A stretch of 64,000 bases of DNA from NCBI GenBank assembly GCA_964606855.1, contig CAZSHM010000004.1, positions 1-64,000 on the forward strand, in the 5' to 3' direction. Position 1 is the first letter of the stretch, and each line of letters begins with the position of its first letter. The position numbers and the translations under genes are program-made. Below are positions 18,506 through 26,761 of this stretch, piece by piece. The notes below the pieces were generated by a model. The model ran no database searches, was not told where the DNA came from, and saw only the letters and a list, made by a program, of their open reading frames with translations. Source of the DNA: UBA7185 sp964606855 (lineage in GTDB: Bacteria > Bacillota > Peptococcia > Peptococcales > Peptococcaceae).

Positions 18506-19855
18506 TCAGGCGAGCGGTTTCTCCGCTTCTCCAGCGTCCTCCGCCGCTGCTTCCGGTTCTGCGGCTATTTCCTTGTCCGCTGCTTCTTCTGTCCCTGCTT
18601 CGTCTTCCGCGGTCTCCACTGTTTCCTCAGCCGCCGCTTCCGTCTCCGCCGCTGTTTCTTCTGTGCCTGTCTCGGCTTCCGCGGCCTCCAGAGGTTCCTC
18701 CGTTCCGGCTTCGTCTTCCACGGCTCCCGTTTCCGCGGCCGCTTCCTCCGCCGCCGCTTCGGCTTCCGCGGCCGCTTTCTCCGCCGCAACTGCCTCCTCG
18801 GCCGCAGCCGCCGTATCCGGTGTTCCCCGCATCAGCGGAACCGTGGCCAGCTCCAGAAGTTCCTGGAGATTGCCGCTGCGCAGCGCGGACTTGATCTCCG
18901 CCTTGCCGATGATCTGGCCCGGCCAGACAATCACGTTTCCGTCCTCGTCCAGCAACGGCCTTTCCACCGTCAGATTCTCCAACTGGGCCACCAGATCAGT
19001 GGCCAGGACGTCCTCCGGCTCCGGACGGTTGATCCGCTGCTTGATGCTGTCCGTATCGATGCTGCTGATCCACGTGCGCATATCGCTGAACAGGCCCTTG
19101 GCCTCCTCGCTGAAGCGATCGACAAAATGATCCGCCTGCTCTTTGAAGTGCTCGCTGGTCACTTCTTCCTTGATCTTATGAAACGCATCCTCCATGGAAT
19201 GGGTGAAACTGTCCAGCGTGCGCTCCATCTTCTCCGTCGGGGATTCCTCCGCAGCCGGATCCTCCTCCTGAAAAGAGACTTTCTCCGCCGCATCCGCAGC
19301 TGCTTCGCCGGCAGGCGCTTTCTGGTCGATCTCATCCAGCACATCGTCCATCTCTTTCCAGTCTCCGTAGAATTCCTCCGTCGGAATGTGCAGATCCTTC
19401 GCCGAGACACCTTCAGCCGCGATCACCGCATCCTTGCCGATGCGCAGCAGTTTCTCCCCGGGAAGAATCCCGCAGCCGTCCAGCATGGTGTCCATCAGAT
19501 CGCCCTTGAGGACGATTTCCCCCACGGCGCCGGTCTTGGAGTCAAACGCCATCTCCTCCACTTTTCCCAGCAGCGTGCCGTCCGCGGTGATGACATTTTT
19601 GCCGATCACATTGCGCGTCTCCGCGTTCTCGACGCCGTCCGCACCGTCGACCGTGATCGTCGCGCCAAAAGCGCGGATGTGCTCAAACGGTACCACGATG
19701 GTATTGCCCATAAAGCGCTTCTCTCTGACTTTGAGTCCCGCCACCTTGAGATCCGGTTGCATCGCGACCCCGCAGACTCTGCCCACGATGACGCCCTCCG
19801 TCAGATCCAAGATCTCCTTGCCGATGAGACTGCCCACATTGATGAGTTCACCCAT
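18506..19855 (-). CDS. PRC-barrel domain protein with Ala/Glu-rich tail
   Basis: 449 residues. Two PRC-barrel-like units are seen at about 1-75 (GSLIGKEILDLTEG) and 78-160 (NVIGKNVITADGTLLGKVEE). A linker with an amphipathic helix follows, then a short domain near 300-340 (RPLLDEDGNVIVWPGQII). The last 106 residues (344-449) are almost only Ala, Glu, Thr and Asp. There is no signal peptide or membrane segment. The start at 19855 is chosen for GGAGGAGGG 6-7 nt upstream. PRC-barrels mediate protein-protein or RNA-related contacts; no specific function can be given. It lies 206 bp downstream of tatC on the same strand. Confidence 0.8.
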   Translation of the reverse strand: MGELINVGSLIGKEILDLTEGVIVGRVCGVAMQPDLKVAGLKVREKRFMGNTIVVPFEHIRAFGATITVDGADGVENAETRNVIGKNVITADGTLLGKVEEMAFDSKTGAVGEIVLKGDLMDTMLDGCGILPGEKLLRIGKDAVIAAEGVSAKDLHIPTEEFYGDWKEMDDVLDEIDQKAPAGEAAADAAEKVSFQEEDPAAEESPTEKMERTLDSFTHSMEDAFHKIKEEVTSEHFKEQADHFVDRFSEEAKGLFSDMRTWISSIDTDSIKQRINRPEPEDVLATDLVAQLENLTVERPLLDEDGNVIVWPGQIIGKAEIKSALRSGNLQELLELATVPLMRGTPDTAAAAEEAVAAEKAAAEAEAAAEEAAAETGAVEDEAGTEEPLEAAEAETGTEETAAETEAAAEETVETAEDEAGTEEAADKEIAAEPEAAAEDAGEAEKPLA

Positions 19856-20061
19856 AAAAAGCCCTCCTCCTAGTTCTCTGCTTCTGCCTTCTCTTTTTCT
19901 GAAAATCCCGTTTATTTCGACAACTTGTGACGAGGATCTCGTCTCTGCTGTTTTTTTCGCCAAAGCCGCCGTTGATTCCTGCATGATTGCGTGTGCTCCG
20001 GCAGGGAATCTTCTGGCGCCGCGCGCGGCTGCGTCCGCGGGCACAGCAAGTTTTCGCCGGG

Positions 20062-20814
20062 CTACTGTTTCTGCTTGCGCGCTTTCTTCTGCTTGCGCCG
20101 GTAGACAAAGCGGGAAATCTGAATTCCCGCCTCATAGAGCAGCAGCATCGGCGCAGCCAGACAGAGTTGACTCACGATGTCCGGCGGCGTCAAAACCGCT
20201 GCCAGGATCAGCACGATCAGCAGCACATACTTGCGATTCTTTGAGAGCATCGAAGGCGTGATGATCCCCGCCTTCGTCAGGAAGTAGACGAACATGGGGA
20301 TTTCGAAGACCAGTCCGAAGGGGATCAGAAAGCCCAGCACAAAGGACATATAGGAGTTGGCGGTAATCATCGGCTGCAGGTTGTCTCCCGCCAGGCGGAT
20401 CAGCGTCCGTATCACCGGCTGCAGCACCAGAAAATAGCCGAAGCAGATGCCGCCGACAAACAGCAGGATGCCAAAGAACGTCATCAGCAGGAAGACGCGC
20501 TTCTCGTTGCGGTAGAGTGCGGGCATGACGAACCGCATCACCTGCCAGAGGATCACGGGGCTTGCCAGCACGCAGCCTCCGAGCAGCGCGATCTTCAGGT
20601 TGAACAGGAAACCCTCTGTGAGCCCCACATAGACCAGCTTGTTGCCCTCCAGCTCCATAAACGGCTTCATGATAAAACTTGCCAGCTCCTCCTGGAAGAA
20701 GACCATGCAGATCACCATGCCCAGGAGCAGCGCCAGCATACAGCGAATCAACCGCGTGCGGAGCTCACTCAGGTGCTCCATCATGGGCGCATATTTTTCG
20801 TCGTTCTTTGCCAT
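20062..20814 (-). CDS. tatC: Sec-independent (Tat) translocase subunit TatC
   Basis: 250 residues, six predicted membrane segments. TatC recognises twin-arginine signal peptides and forms the core of the Tat translocon. Family marks are HLSELRTRL near residue 14, a conserved cytoplasmic loop, and LTPPDIVSQ near the fifth segment. The C-terminus is basic (RRKQKKARKQKQ). It follows tatA by 53 bp, so both subunits are likely made together. Confidence 0.97.
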   Translation of the reverse strand: MAKNDEKYAPMMEHLSELRTRLIRCMLALLLGMVICMVFFQEELASFIMKPFMELEGNKLVYVGLTEGFLFNLKIALLGGCVLASPVILWQVMRFVMPALYRNEKRVFLLMTFFGILLFVGGICFGYFLVLQPVIRTLIRLAGDNLQPMITANSYMSFVLGFLIPFGLVFEIPMFVYFLTKAGIITPSMLSKNRKYVLLIVLILAAVLTPPDIVSQLCLAAPMLLLYEAGIQISRFVYRRKQKKARKQKQ

Positions 20815-20867
20815 TTTCGCTCCTCACCAACTTCAGTCCGTCTCTCCGGCGCCCCGCGGCTCTCTGT

Positions 20868-21488
20868 TCACCTTGTCTGCCCCTCCACGCGCAGATCTGC
20901 GTCCGTATCCGGCTGCGCTGCCGCAGCCGGCGTCGGAGAATCCGCCTCGGACGGGGAATCGACTTGCTCCGCATTCTTCAGGTTGTTCTGGATTTTCTCC
21001 AAGGTCGCGCGCACCTCCGCGGCCGTGTCCGCATCTGCCGCTGCCTGCCCTGCCTCTGCCTCCGGAGCAGGCGCATCCGTTTCGGACGGGAGATCCACCC
21101 GCATCGCCGTTTTCAGGTCATTCTGGATCTCCTCCGCCGCGCGCACCTCCGCGGCCGTGTCCGCATCTGCCGCTGCCTGCCCTGCCTCTGCCTCCGGAGC
21201 AGGCGCATCCGTTTCGGACGGGAGATCCACCTGCATCGCCGCTTTCAGGTCGTTCTGAATCTCCTCCACTGTCGCGCGCATATCCGCGGCCTCTTTGACA
21301 TCCTCCACCTCCTGGCGAATGTCGCCGACTTCCTGCTTGATATCCTCATCCATATTGTTCAGCGCGGTCTTAAACGCGCGGATCGTCTTGCCCAGGGTCT
21401 GCCCCAGTTCCGGCAATTTGCCCGGTCCGAAGACGACCAGCGCCACGCTCAGAATCAGGATCAGTTCTGTCGCTCCGATATTGAACAT
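20868..21488 (-). CDS. tatA: Sec-independent (Tat) translocase subunit TatA/TatB with repeated acidic tail
   Basis: 206 residues, much longer than a usual TatA (60-90). Residues 1-22 are the membrane helix (ATELILILSVALVVFGPGKLPELG), then the amphipathic helix GKTIRAFKTALNN. From about residue 75 the tail has about three copies of a 43-44-residue unit (75-117, 119-161, a decayed 164-198), each with IQNDLK ... VDLPSETDAP ... ADADTAAE. The ATG at 21488 is chosen for its fit to the family start and the G-rich ribosome site. It lies between pyrD and tatC. The extended tail could be TatB-like. Confidence 0.92.
   Translation of the reverse strand: MFNIGATELILILSVALVVFGPGKLPELGQTLGKTIRAFKTALNNMDEDIKQEVGDIRQEVEDVKEAADMRATVEEIQNDLKAAMQVDLPSETDAPAPEAEAGQAAADADTAAEVRAAEEIQNDLKTAMRVDLPSETDAPAPEAEAGQAAADADTAAEVRATLEKIQNNLKNAEQVDSPSEADSPTPAAAAQPDTDADLRVEGQTR
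20895..21266 (-). repeat. Tandem repeat inside tatA
   Basis: Two near-identical units of 132 bp (21006-21266) and a third decayed unit encode the TatA tail. Long stretches are base-for-base identical between copies, for example the bases coding SETDAPAPEAEAGQ. This implies recent duplication. Confidence 0.85.
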
Positions 21489-21541
21489 GCTCAAGCCCCC
21501 CACTCTGTCGTACCCGTCTGTCCGTTTCCACTCCGTCCGCC

Positions 21542-22483
21542 TCACACGGCGCCGCGGATCTCGCGGAGATCACCGATCTCTTGCTCCTCGCAGTACCGCG
21601 CCAGTCCGTCCACAACTTCCAGCGCCCGACCAGGCCGGATAAAGTTTGCCGAGCCGATCTGCACCACCGTTGCGCCCGCCAGGATGAATTCCAGCGCGTC
21701 CTCCCAGGTGCTGATTCCGCCGATGCCCATCACCGGCACCTGCACAGCGTGGCTCACCTGGTGCACCATACGCAGTGCGATGGGCTTGATGGCCGGGCCG
21801 GAGAGTCCTGCGTAGACGTTGTCAAACACCGGCCGCCTTTGCCGGATATCGATGGCCATCGCCAGGAAGGTGTTCACCAGGGAGATGCCGTCCGCCCCCT
21901 CCGCCTCGCAGGCCTTGGCCAGATCGACGATGTTCTCCGCGTTGGGCGAGAGCTTGACCACCAGCTTGTGCCGGCAGACCCGGCGGATGGTGTGCACCAC
22001 CTCCGCCGCCGTCTCCGTCCGGACGCCGAAGTTCATCCCGCCCTGCCTGACGTTGGGACAGGAGATGTTGAGTTCCAGGATGTCCAGCTGCTCCTCGTTG
22101 AGCCGCTCCACCGCCCGCACATAGTCCTCCATGCTGTGCCCGCCCACGTTGACGATGTTCACCAAATCCAGGCTGTTGATCCAGCCGAGATCGCGGCGGA
22201 TAAACTCCTCCACGCCTGGATTCTCCAGCCCGACACTGTTCATCACGCCGGAGGGCGTCTCCCAGATGCGCACGCCCGGATTCCCGCTGCGGGGTTCGAG
22301 CGTCAGTCCTTTGGAGGAAATGCCTCCCAGCCGCTCGATAGGGAAGAACTGCTGGTACTCGCGGCCGAAGCCGAACGTGCCGGAGGCAGCCACCACCGGA
22401 TTTTTGAAGGCGACCCCGGCATACTCCACCGCCAGCCTGTTTTTTCCTCCGGAGGATGCATTCTGCACCGAACTATTCTGCAT
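21542..22483 (-). CDS. pyrD: Dihydroorotate dehydrogenase B, catalytic subunit
   Basis: 313 residues. Class 1B PyrD oxidises dihydroorotate to orotate in pyrimidine synthesis and uses PyrK to pass electrons to NAD+. Visible are the FMN/substrate motifs (ASGTFGFG, NSVGLENPG, LELNISCPNV with the catalytic Cys, VKLSPN) and the terminal phosphate site (GIGGISTWEDALEFILAGATVVQIGSAN region). GAGGAGGTG precedes the ATG at 22483, and the start overlaps the end of pyrK by 11 bp. Confidence 0.96.
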   Translation of the reverse strand: MQNSSVQNASSGGKNRLAVEYAGVAFKNPVVAASGTFGFGREYQQFFPIERLGGISSKGLTLEPRSGNPGVRIWETPSGVMNSVGLENPGVEEFIRRDLGWINSLDLVNIVNVGGHSMEDYVRAVERLNEEQLDILELNISCPNVRQGGMNFGVRTETAAEVVHTIRRVCRHKLVVKLSPNAENIVDLAKACEAEGADGISLVNTFLAMAIDIRQRRPVFDNVYAGLSGPAIKPIALRMVHQVSHAVQVPVMGIGGISTWEDALEFILAGATVVQIGSANFIRPGRALEVVDGLARYCEEQEIGDLREIRGAV

Positions 22484-23177
22484 CGAAGAACACCTCCTCT
22501 GCCCGGAAGACAGGGCCGTCCTTGCAGACCTTGCGGTTGCCGCCCCTGGTCTTGCAGCTGCAGACGAGACAGGCACCGATGCCGCAGCCCATGCGGTTCT
22601 CCATCGAGACATAGAGTTCCGCCGCCGTGCCCCTGCACTTCTGCGCCAGCACGCGCATCATGATCTGCGGCCCGCAGGTCATAATCGTATCGTACTGCGC
22701 GGGGTCGACGGCGTCTGTGATATAGCCGCCCACGTCCACCGTCAGCCGGTCGCACACGGCCCGGTACGTCTCTGTCAGGAGTGCCTCGTCCGTGAACCCC
22801 AGATAGAGATCCACCGAGGCTCCGGCTCCGCGCAGGCACTTCGCCGCGTAGTAGAGCGGCGCGCTGCCGATCCCGCCGCCCACCAGGGCCACCCTGCCCG
22901 TCGCTTCCGGGAATCCGTTTCCGTACGGCCCCTGCACTTCGACGGGATCCCCGGTCCGCAGGCGGGAGAGGCGCGCTGTGCCCTCCCCCACGACTTTATA
23001 GAGAAAGCGGATGCCCTCCGCATCGCAGTCAAAGACGCTGATCGGCCTGGACAAGAGCGGATAGTCCTCCCAGCCCCGCAGCATGCAGAACTGCCCCATT
23101 CGCGGCGCATACCTGCCGGAGACCTTCATGAGATAAACATCTGTTCCCACTGCGCTGTTTTGCATCACGGTTGCCAT
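22473..23177 (-). CDS. pyrK: Dihydroorotate dehydrogenase B, electron transfer subunit
   Basis: 234 residues. The subunit carries FAD and a [2Fe-2S] cluster and links PyrD to NAD+. The FAD-binding motif is LLSRPISVFD and the NAD-binding glycine loop is LVGGGIGSAPL. The cluster cysteines follow the PyrK pattern CGIGACLVCSC with a later Cys (KVCKDGPVF). The ATG at 23177 has AAGGAGGG 6-7 nt upstream. It is the first gene of pyrK-pyrD, with tatA-tatC beyond, all co-directional. Confidence 0.95.
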   Translation of the reverse strand: MATVMQNSAVGTDVYLMKVSGRYAPRMGQFCMLRGWEDYPLLSRPISVFDCDAEGIRFLYKVVGEGTARLSRLRTGDPVEVQGPYGNGFPEATGRVALVGGGIGSAPLYYAAKCLRGAGASVDLYLGFTDEALLTETYRAVCDRLTVDVGGYITDAVDPAQYDTIMTCGPQIMMRVLAQKCRGTAAELYVSMENRMGCGIGACLVCSCKTRGGNRKVCKDGPVFRAEEVFFDAE

Positions 23178-23310
23178 GGAGCGCCCTCCTTCTCCGCCGG
23201 ATCCATAACCCGGCCGCTCTTGCACAGGATCCTGAGGGTCTCTCTCGTCCGATCCGCACCGCACCGTCAAGGTTCAAACTGCCTCAGAACCGGGATTTTT
23301 GAACAAGTGA

Positions 23311-23340
23311 ATTTTACCATACCCGCCGCGCCCGCGTAAA
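23311..23340 (-). promoter_or_regulatory. Candidate pyrK promoter
   Basis: On the minus strand TTTACG (23340-23335), 18 bp, extended -10 TGGTAAAAT ending at 23311. The rest of 23178-23441 shows no gene. Confidence 0.5.
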
Positions 23341-23441
23341 CTGTTTCGCAAAAAAAGGCATAAAATGTCACAATACGAGAGATCGGCGGGGCGCCAAGGA
23401 AGGCAGAGACACGCGCGGCGGAGCCATCCGGCGCGCTCTAC

Positions 23442-23471
23442 AAAAAGGCCGCCTGCGGCAAGACAGGCGGC
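23442..23471 (-). terminator. Terminator of the dgt-dnaG-rpoD operon
   Basis: An 8-bp stem (23464-23471 with 23448-23455) followed on the minus strand by CTTTTTG, 65 bp after the rpoD stop. Confidence 0.85.
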
Positions 23472-23535
23472 GCTTTCGGATTCCTGCGGAGCGCGCCGGA
23501 GAACGTCCGGGCGGAACCTTCCTCCGTGCGCCGCA

Positions 23536-24834
23536 TCAGTCCAGATAATCCTTCAGTTTGCGGCTGCGGCTCGGATGGCGCAGTTTGCGCAGCGCCTTGG
23601 CCTCGATCTGCCGGATGCGCTCGCGGGTGACGCCGAACTCCTGCCCCACTTCCTCCAGCGTGCGGGAGCGGCCGTCGTCCAGGCCGAAGCGCAGGCGCAG
23701 CACTTTCTCCTCGCGCGGTGTCAGCGTGTCCAGCACACTCTCCAGCTGCTCCTTGAGCAGCGTGTAGGAGGCGGCTTCCGCCGGCGCCGGAGCGTCCTCG
23801 TCCTCGATGAAATCGCCCAGGTGGCTGTCCTCCTCCTCGCCGATCGGCGTCTCCAGGGACACGGGTTCCTGCGCGACTTTTTGGATCTCGCGCACCCGCT
23901 CCACGGGGATCTCCATGGCGTCGGCGATCTCCTCCGGCGTGGGGTCGCGGCCCAGTTCCTGCAGGAGTTGCCGCGAGACGCGGATCAGCTTGTTGATGGT
24001 CTCCACCATGTGCACAGGGATGCGGATGGTTCTCGCCTGATCGGCGATGGCGCGGGTGATGGCCTGCCGAATCCACCAGGTGGCGTAGGTGCTGAACTTG
24101 AAGCCCTTGGAATAGTCAAATTTTTCCACGGCCTTGATCAGGCCCAGATTCCCCTCCTGGATCAGATCCAAGAACAGCATCCCGCGGCCCACATAGCGCT
24201 TGGCGATGCTGACCACCAGGCGCAGATTGGCCTCGGCAAGCTGTTTCTTGGCCTCCTCGTCGCCCTGCTCCATGCGCTTGGCCAGGGCGATCTCCTCCTC
24301 GGCGGTGAGAAGCGGAACGCGGCCGATCTCCTTCAGGTACATCCGCACCGGATCGTCGATTCCAACGCCCTCCGGAACGCTGAGATCCAGATCCAGCGCC
24401 TCCTCCTCCAGCTCTTCGGGCGGCACCTCGTCCTCCAGATCCTCGATCTCCAGCATCTCCTCCTCGGTCTCCTCCAGGAGCGCCATCTCCAGGTCTTTCT
24501 CCTCCAGATCTGCCTCGTCCAGATCCGCCTCGTCCAGATCCGCCTCATCCAGATCTGCCTCGTCCAGATCTGCCTCATCCAGATCCGTCTCGTCCAGATC
24601 CGTCTCGTCCAGATCCGACTCCTCCTCCAGCTCCAGATCGTCCGGTTCGGCTTCGCTGTCCACCACGCGAATGCCCATGGCGCCCATCTGGACAAACATA
24701 TCATCCATCTGTTCCGGGGAAAGCTCGACGTCATTCAGACTGTCCATAATTTCCTGGTAGGAAAGCACGCCTTTTTCCTTTCCCTTTGCCAGCAGCTGCT
24801 TCATTTTTTCTCTTTTCTCGTCTTTTTCCGTCAT
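23536..24834 (-). CDS. rpoD: Primary RNA polymerase sigma factor (sigma-70/SigA)
   Basis: 432 residues. Regions 1.2-4.2 are intact: DPVRMYLKEIG (1.2), NLRLVVSIAKRY and the 2.3-2.4 stretch with FSTYATWWIRQAI, region 3, and the 4.2 helix-turn-helix (LEEVGQEFGVTRERIRQIEAKAL). Between region 1.1 (LLAKGKEKGVLSYQEI) and 1.2 is an acidic insert, residues 60-155, with seven perfect DLDE(T/A) pentapeptides at 74-108 and two decayed ones. It starts 4 nt after the dnaG stop, so is translated with dnaG. Confidence 0.98.
   Translation of the reverse strand: MTEKDEKREKMKQLLAKGKEKGVLSYQEIMDSLNDVELSPEQMDDMFVQMGAMGIRVVDSEAEPDDLELEEESDLDETDLDETDLDEADLDEADLDEADLDEADLDEADLEEKDLEMALLEETEEEMLEIEDLEDEVPPEELEEEALDLDLSVPEGVGIDDPVRMYLKEIGRVPLLTAEEEIALAKRMEQGDEEAKKQLAEANLRLVVSIAKRYVGRGMLFLDLIQEGNLGLIKAVEKFDYSKGFKFSTYATWWIRQAITRAIADQARTIRIPVHMVETINKLIRVSRQLLQELGRDPTPEEIADAMEIPVERVREIQKVAQEPVSLETPIGEEEDSHLGDFIEDEDAPAPAEAASYTLLKEQLESVLDTLTPREEKVLRLRFGLDDGRSRTLEEVGQEFGVTRERIRQIEAKALRKLRHPSRSRKLKDYLD
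24481..24615 (-). repeat. 15-bp tandem repeat in rpoD
   Basis: About nine copies of a 15-bp unit coding DLDE(T/A). Seven are perfect at the protein level (24511-24615). Copies differ mostly at third positions (for example GATCTG/GATCCG), so it is not a very recent expansion. Length variation by slippage would keep the frame. Confidence 0.9.
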
Positions 24835-24837
24835 CTG

Positions 24838-26637
24838 CTAGTCCCCCTTTTTCGCCGTCTCATCTGTTTTTTTCGCGCGCCGGATCGCATCCAGCCGCTC
24901 GAGCAGCGCCCTGCGCGTCTCCTCCGGCTGATCGGGCCTCGCCAGCTGCTGCAAGAGTGCCTGATAGCTCTGATCCAGCCGCTCCTGTTTTAACTGCCGC
25001 AGCGAATCCGCAAAGGTTCGCTCCGGGTCGGCGACATACGTCTCCTGCATCAGCAAGTCGGCCAGAACCACACTCTCCTCCGCGCCGGCGCCCGCGAGCC
25101 CGGCCTTGCCGGAGCGCAGAATCTGCGTTTGAAATTCCTCGTAAAGTTTTGCGCCCGCGGGACTGAAGAGTTCCGCGCCGCCGTACTGTTCGGCCGTGGA
25201 GAGGTAGTCGGGGTGCGTGTACAGGAGCTGCAGCGCGACTCGCTCCGCCTGGCTCGCGATTTTTTCCGCCGGCGGATCCGCCTCCGCCGCAGGCTGCCGT
25301 GTCTCGAACCGCGCGGCCGTCTGCGGAGCGGTCGGCCGCGCCAGACGCCGCAGTTCCTCCAGAATGGCCTTCTCGCTCACCGAAAGCGCCCGGCTGATCT
25401 GGCGGACGGCCTCCTCCCGCGCCACAGCGCTCTGCATCTTTTCCAGATCGGGCAGGAGCTTGCCGACGACCTGCATCTTTCCGCCGATCGTGTCGGTGTC
25501 GGCCGTCTCCATGTAGCGCTCGATTTTATAGGCAATCGCATCCTGCGCGCCGTCGATCAGCCGCAGGAACGCGTCCTTTCCTCTGGATTGCAGAAATTCG
25601 TCCGGATCCTGCCCGTCCGGGATGGTGACGACGCGGGCGGTACAGCCCAGATCCGCGAGCACATCCAGCGTGCGCATCGCCGCCCGCACGCCGGCCGCGT
25701 CGCCGTCCAGCGAGATGCCGATCTGGTAAGTGCTGCGCATGAGCAGGCGCCCCTGCTCATGCGTGAAGGCCGTCCCCAGCGGCGCCACCGCATTGGTGAT
25801 GCCGGCCTGGTGGCAGGCGATGACATCCATGTATCCTTCCACCAAGAGCGCCAGATCCTGGCTGCGAATGCTGTTGCGGGCCAGGTGCAGCCCGTAGAGG
25901 GTCCGGCTCTTGTGAAAGAGCGGCGTCTCCGGCGAATTGAGATACTTCTGCGGACGCTTCTCCGCGTCGAGAATGCGCCCGCCGAAAGCGATCCGCTCCC
26001 CCCGCTCGTTGCAGATGGGAAACATCAGCCGCCCGCGGAAGCGGTCCACATACTTGCCCGGACGGCGGCTCTCGCTCACGAGTCCCAGCTCCAGCATCTC
26101 CTGCGCCGTGACACCGCGCTTCCGCAGGGCCTCGCAGAGACCGTTCCAGCCCGGCGGCGTCGCCCCAAGCTGGAACCGCTCGATGCTCTCCTCGCTCACC
26201 CGGCGCTTGCGCAGGTAGGCGCGGTAGGGCTCCGCGTCCTTGCTCTCCAGCAGGACCTTGTGATAGTAGCGCGCGGCGAAATCGTTGATCTGCAGCTGCC
26301 TCCGGCGCTGTTTCTGCTGCGCCAGCTGCGCCGCCGTCAGCTCCTGCTCCGGGATCTGCACCCCGGCGCGCTTGGCCAGCCGCTCCGCCGCCTCCGTGAA
26401 GGTGAGTCCCTCGATGTCCATGAGGAAGCGGAAGACATCGCCGCCCTTTCCGCAGCCGAAGCAGTAGAAAAACTGCTTGTTGGGCGATACCGAGAAAGAA
26501 GGCGTTTTTTCATTGTGAAAAGGACAGAGCCCTGTATAGTTGCTCCCGGTGCGTTTTAAGGGAACATACTCGCTGACCACCGAGACAATATCGTTGCGGG
26601 CGGCAATTTCATCTAAAATTTCCCGTGGAATCGGCAT
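24838..26637 (-). CDS. dnaG: DNA primase
   Basis: 599 residues. Makes RNA primers for replication. The N-terminal CHC2 zinc ribbon is clear (CPFHNEKTPSF ... FYCFGCGKGGD). The TOPRIM core has VEGYMDVIACHQAG and SLDGDAAG with the acidic metal ligands, then PDGQDPDEF. A C-terminal DnaB-binding region follows. The ATG at 26637 is chosen because the protein starts as expected (IPREILDEI) and AGGTGAG lies upstream. It lies between dgt and rpoD in the classic Bacillota macromolecular-synthesis order. Confidence 0.97.
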   Translation of the reverse strand: MPIPREILDEIAARNDIVSVVSEYVPLKRTGSNYTGLCPFHNEKTPSFSVSPNKQFFYCFGCGKGGDVFRFLMDIEGLTFTEAAERLAKRAGVQIPEQELTAAQLAQQKQRRRQLQINDFAARYYHKVLLESKDAEPYRAYLRKRRVSEESIERFQLGATPPGWNGLCEALRKRGVTAQEMLELGLVSESRRPGKYVDRFRGRLMFPICNERGERIAFGGRILDAEKRPQKYLNSPETPLFHKSRTLYGLHLARNSIRSQDLALLVEGYMDVIACHQAGITNAVAPLGTAFTHEQGRLLMRSTYQIGISLDGDAAGVRAAMRTLDVLADLGCTARVVTIPDGQDPDEFLQSRGKDAFLRLIDGAQDAIAYKIERYMETADTDTIGGKMQVVGKLLPDLEKMQSAVAREEAVRQISRALSVSEKAILEELRRLARPTAPQTAARFETRQPAAEADPPAEKIASQAERVALQLLYTHPDYLSTAEQYGGAELFSPAGAKLYEEFQTQILRSGKAGLAGAGAEESVVLADLLMQETYVADPERTFADSLRQLKQERLDQSYQALLQQLARPDQPEETRRALLERLDAIRRAKKTDETAKKGD

Positions 26638-26761
26638 CGTTCTCACCTGCGCTGTACAACCATTGTTTACATAGTATTCTCTGTAAAATTCGGATTTCCT
26701 CTTTTTTTCCCACTTTTCGACAAAGAATTCTCTGCAGCCCCGGGCGCCCGCCCCGCTTTCC

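Noticed and set aside
24481..24615. Regular 15-bp repeats considered as a CRISPR array
   Set aside because: There are no unique spacers; the repeats are in frame inside rpoD and code DLDE(T/A).
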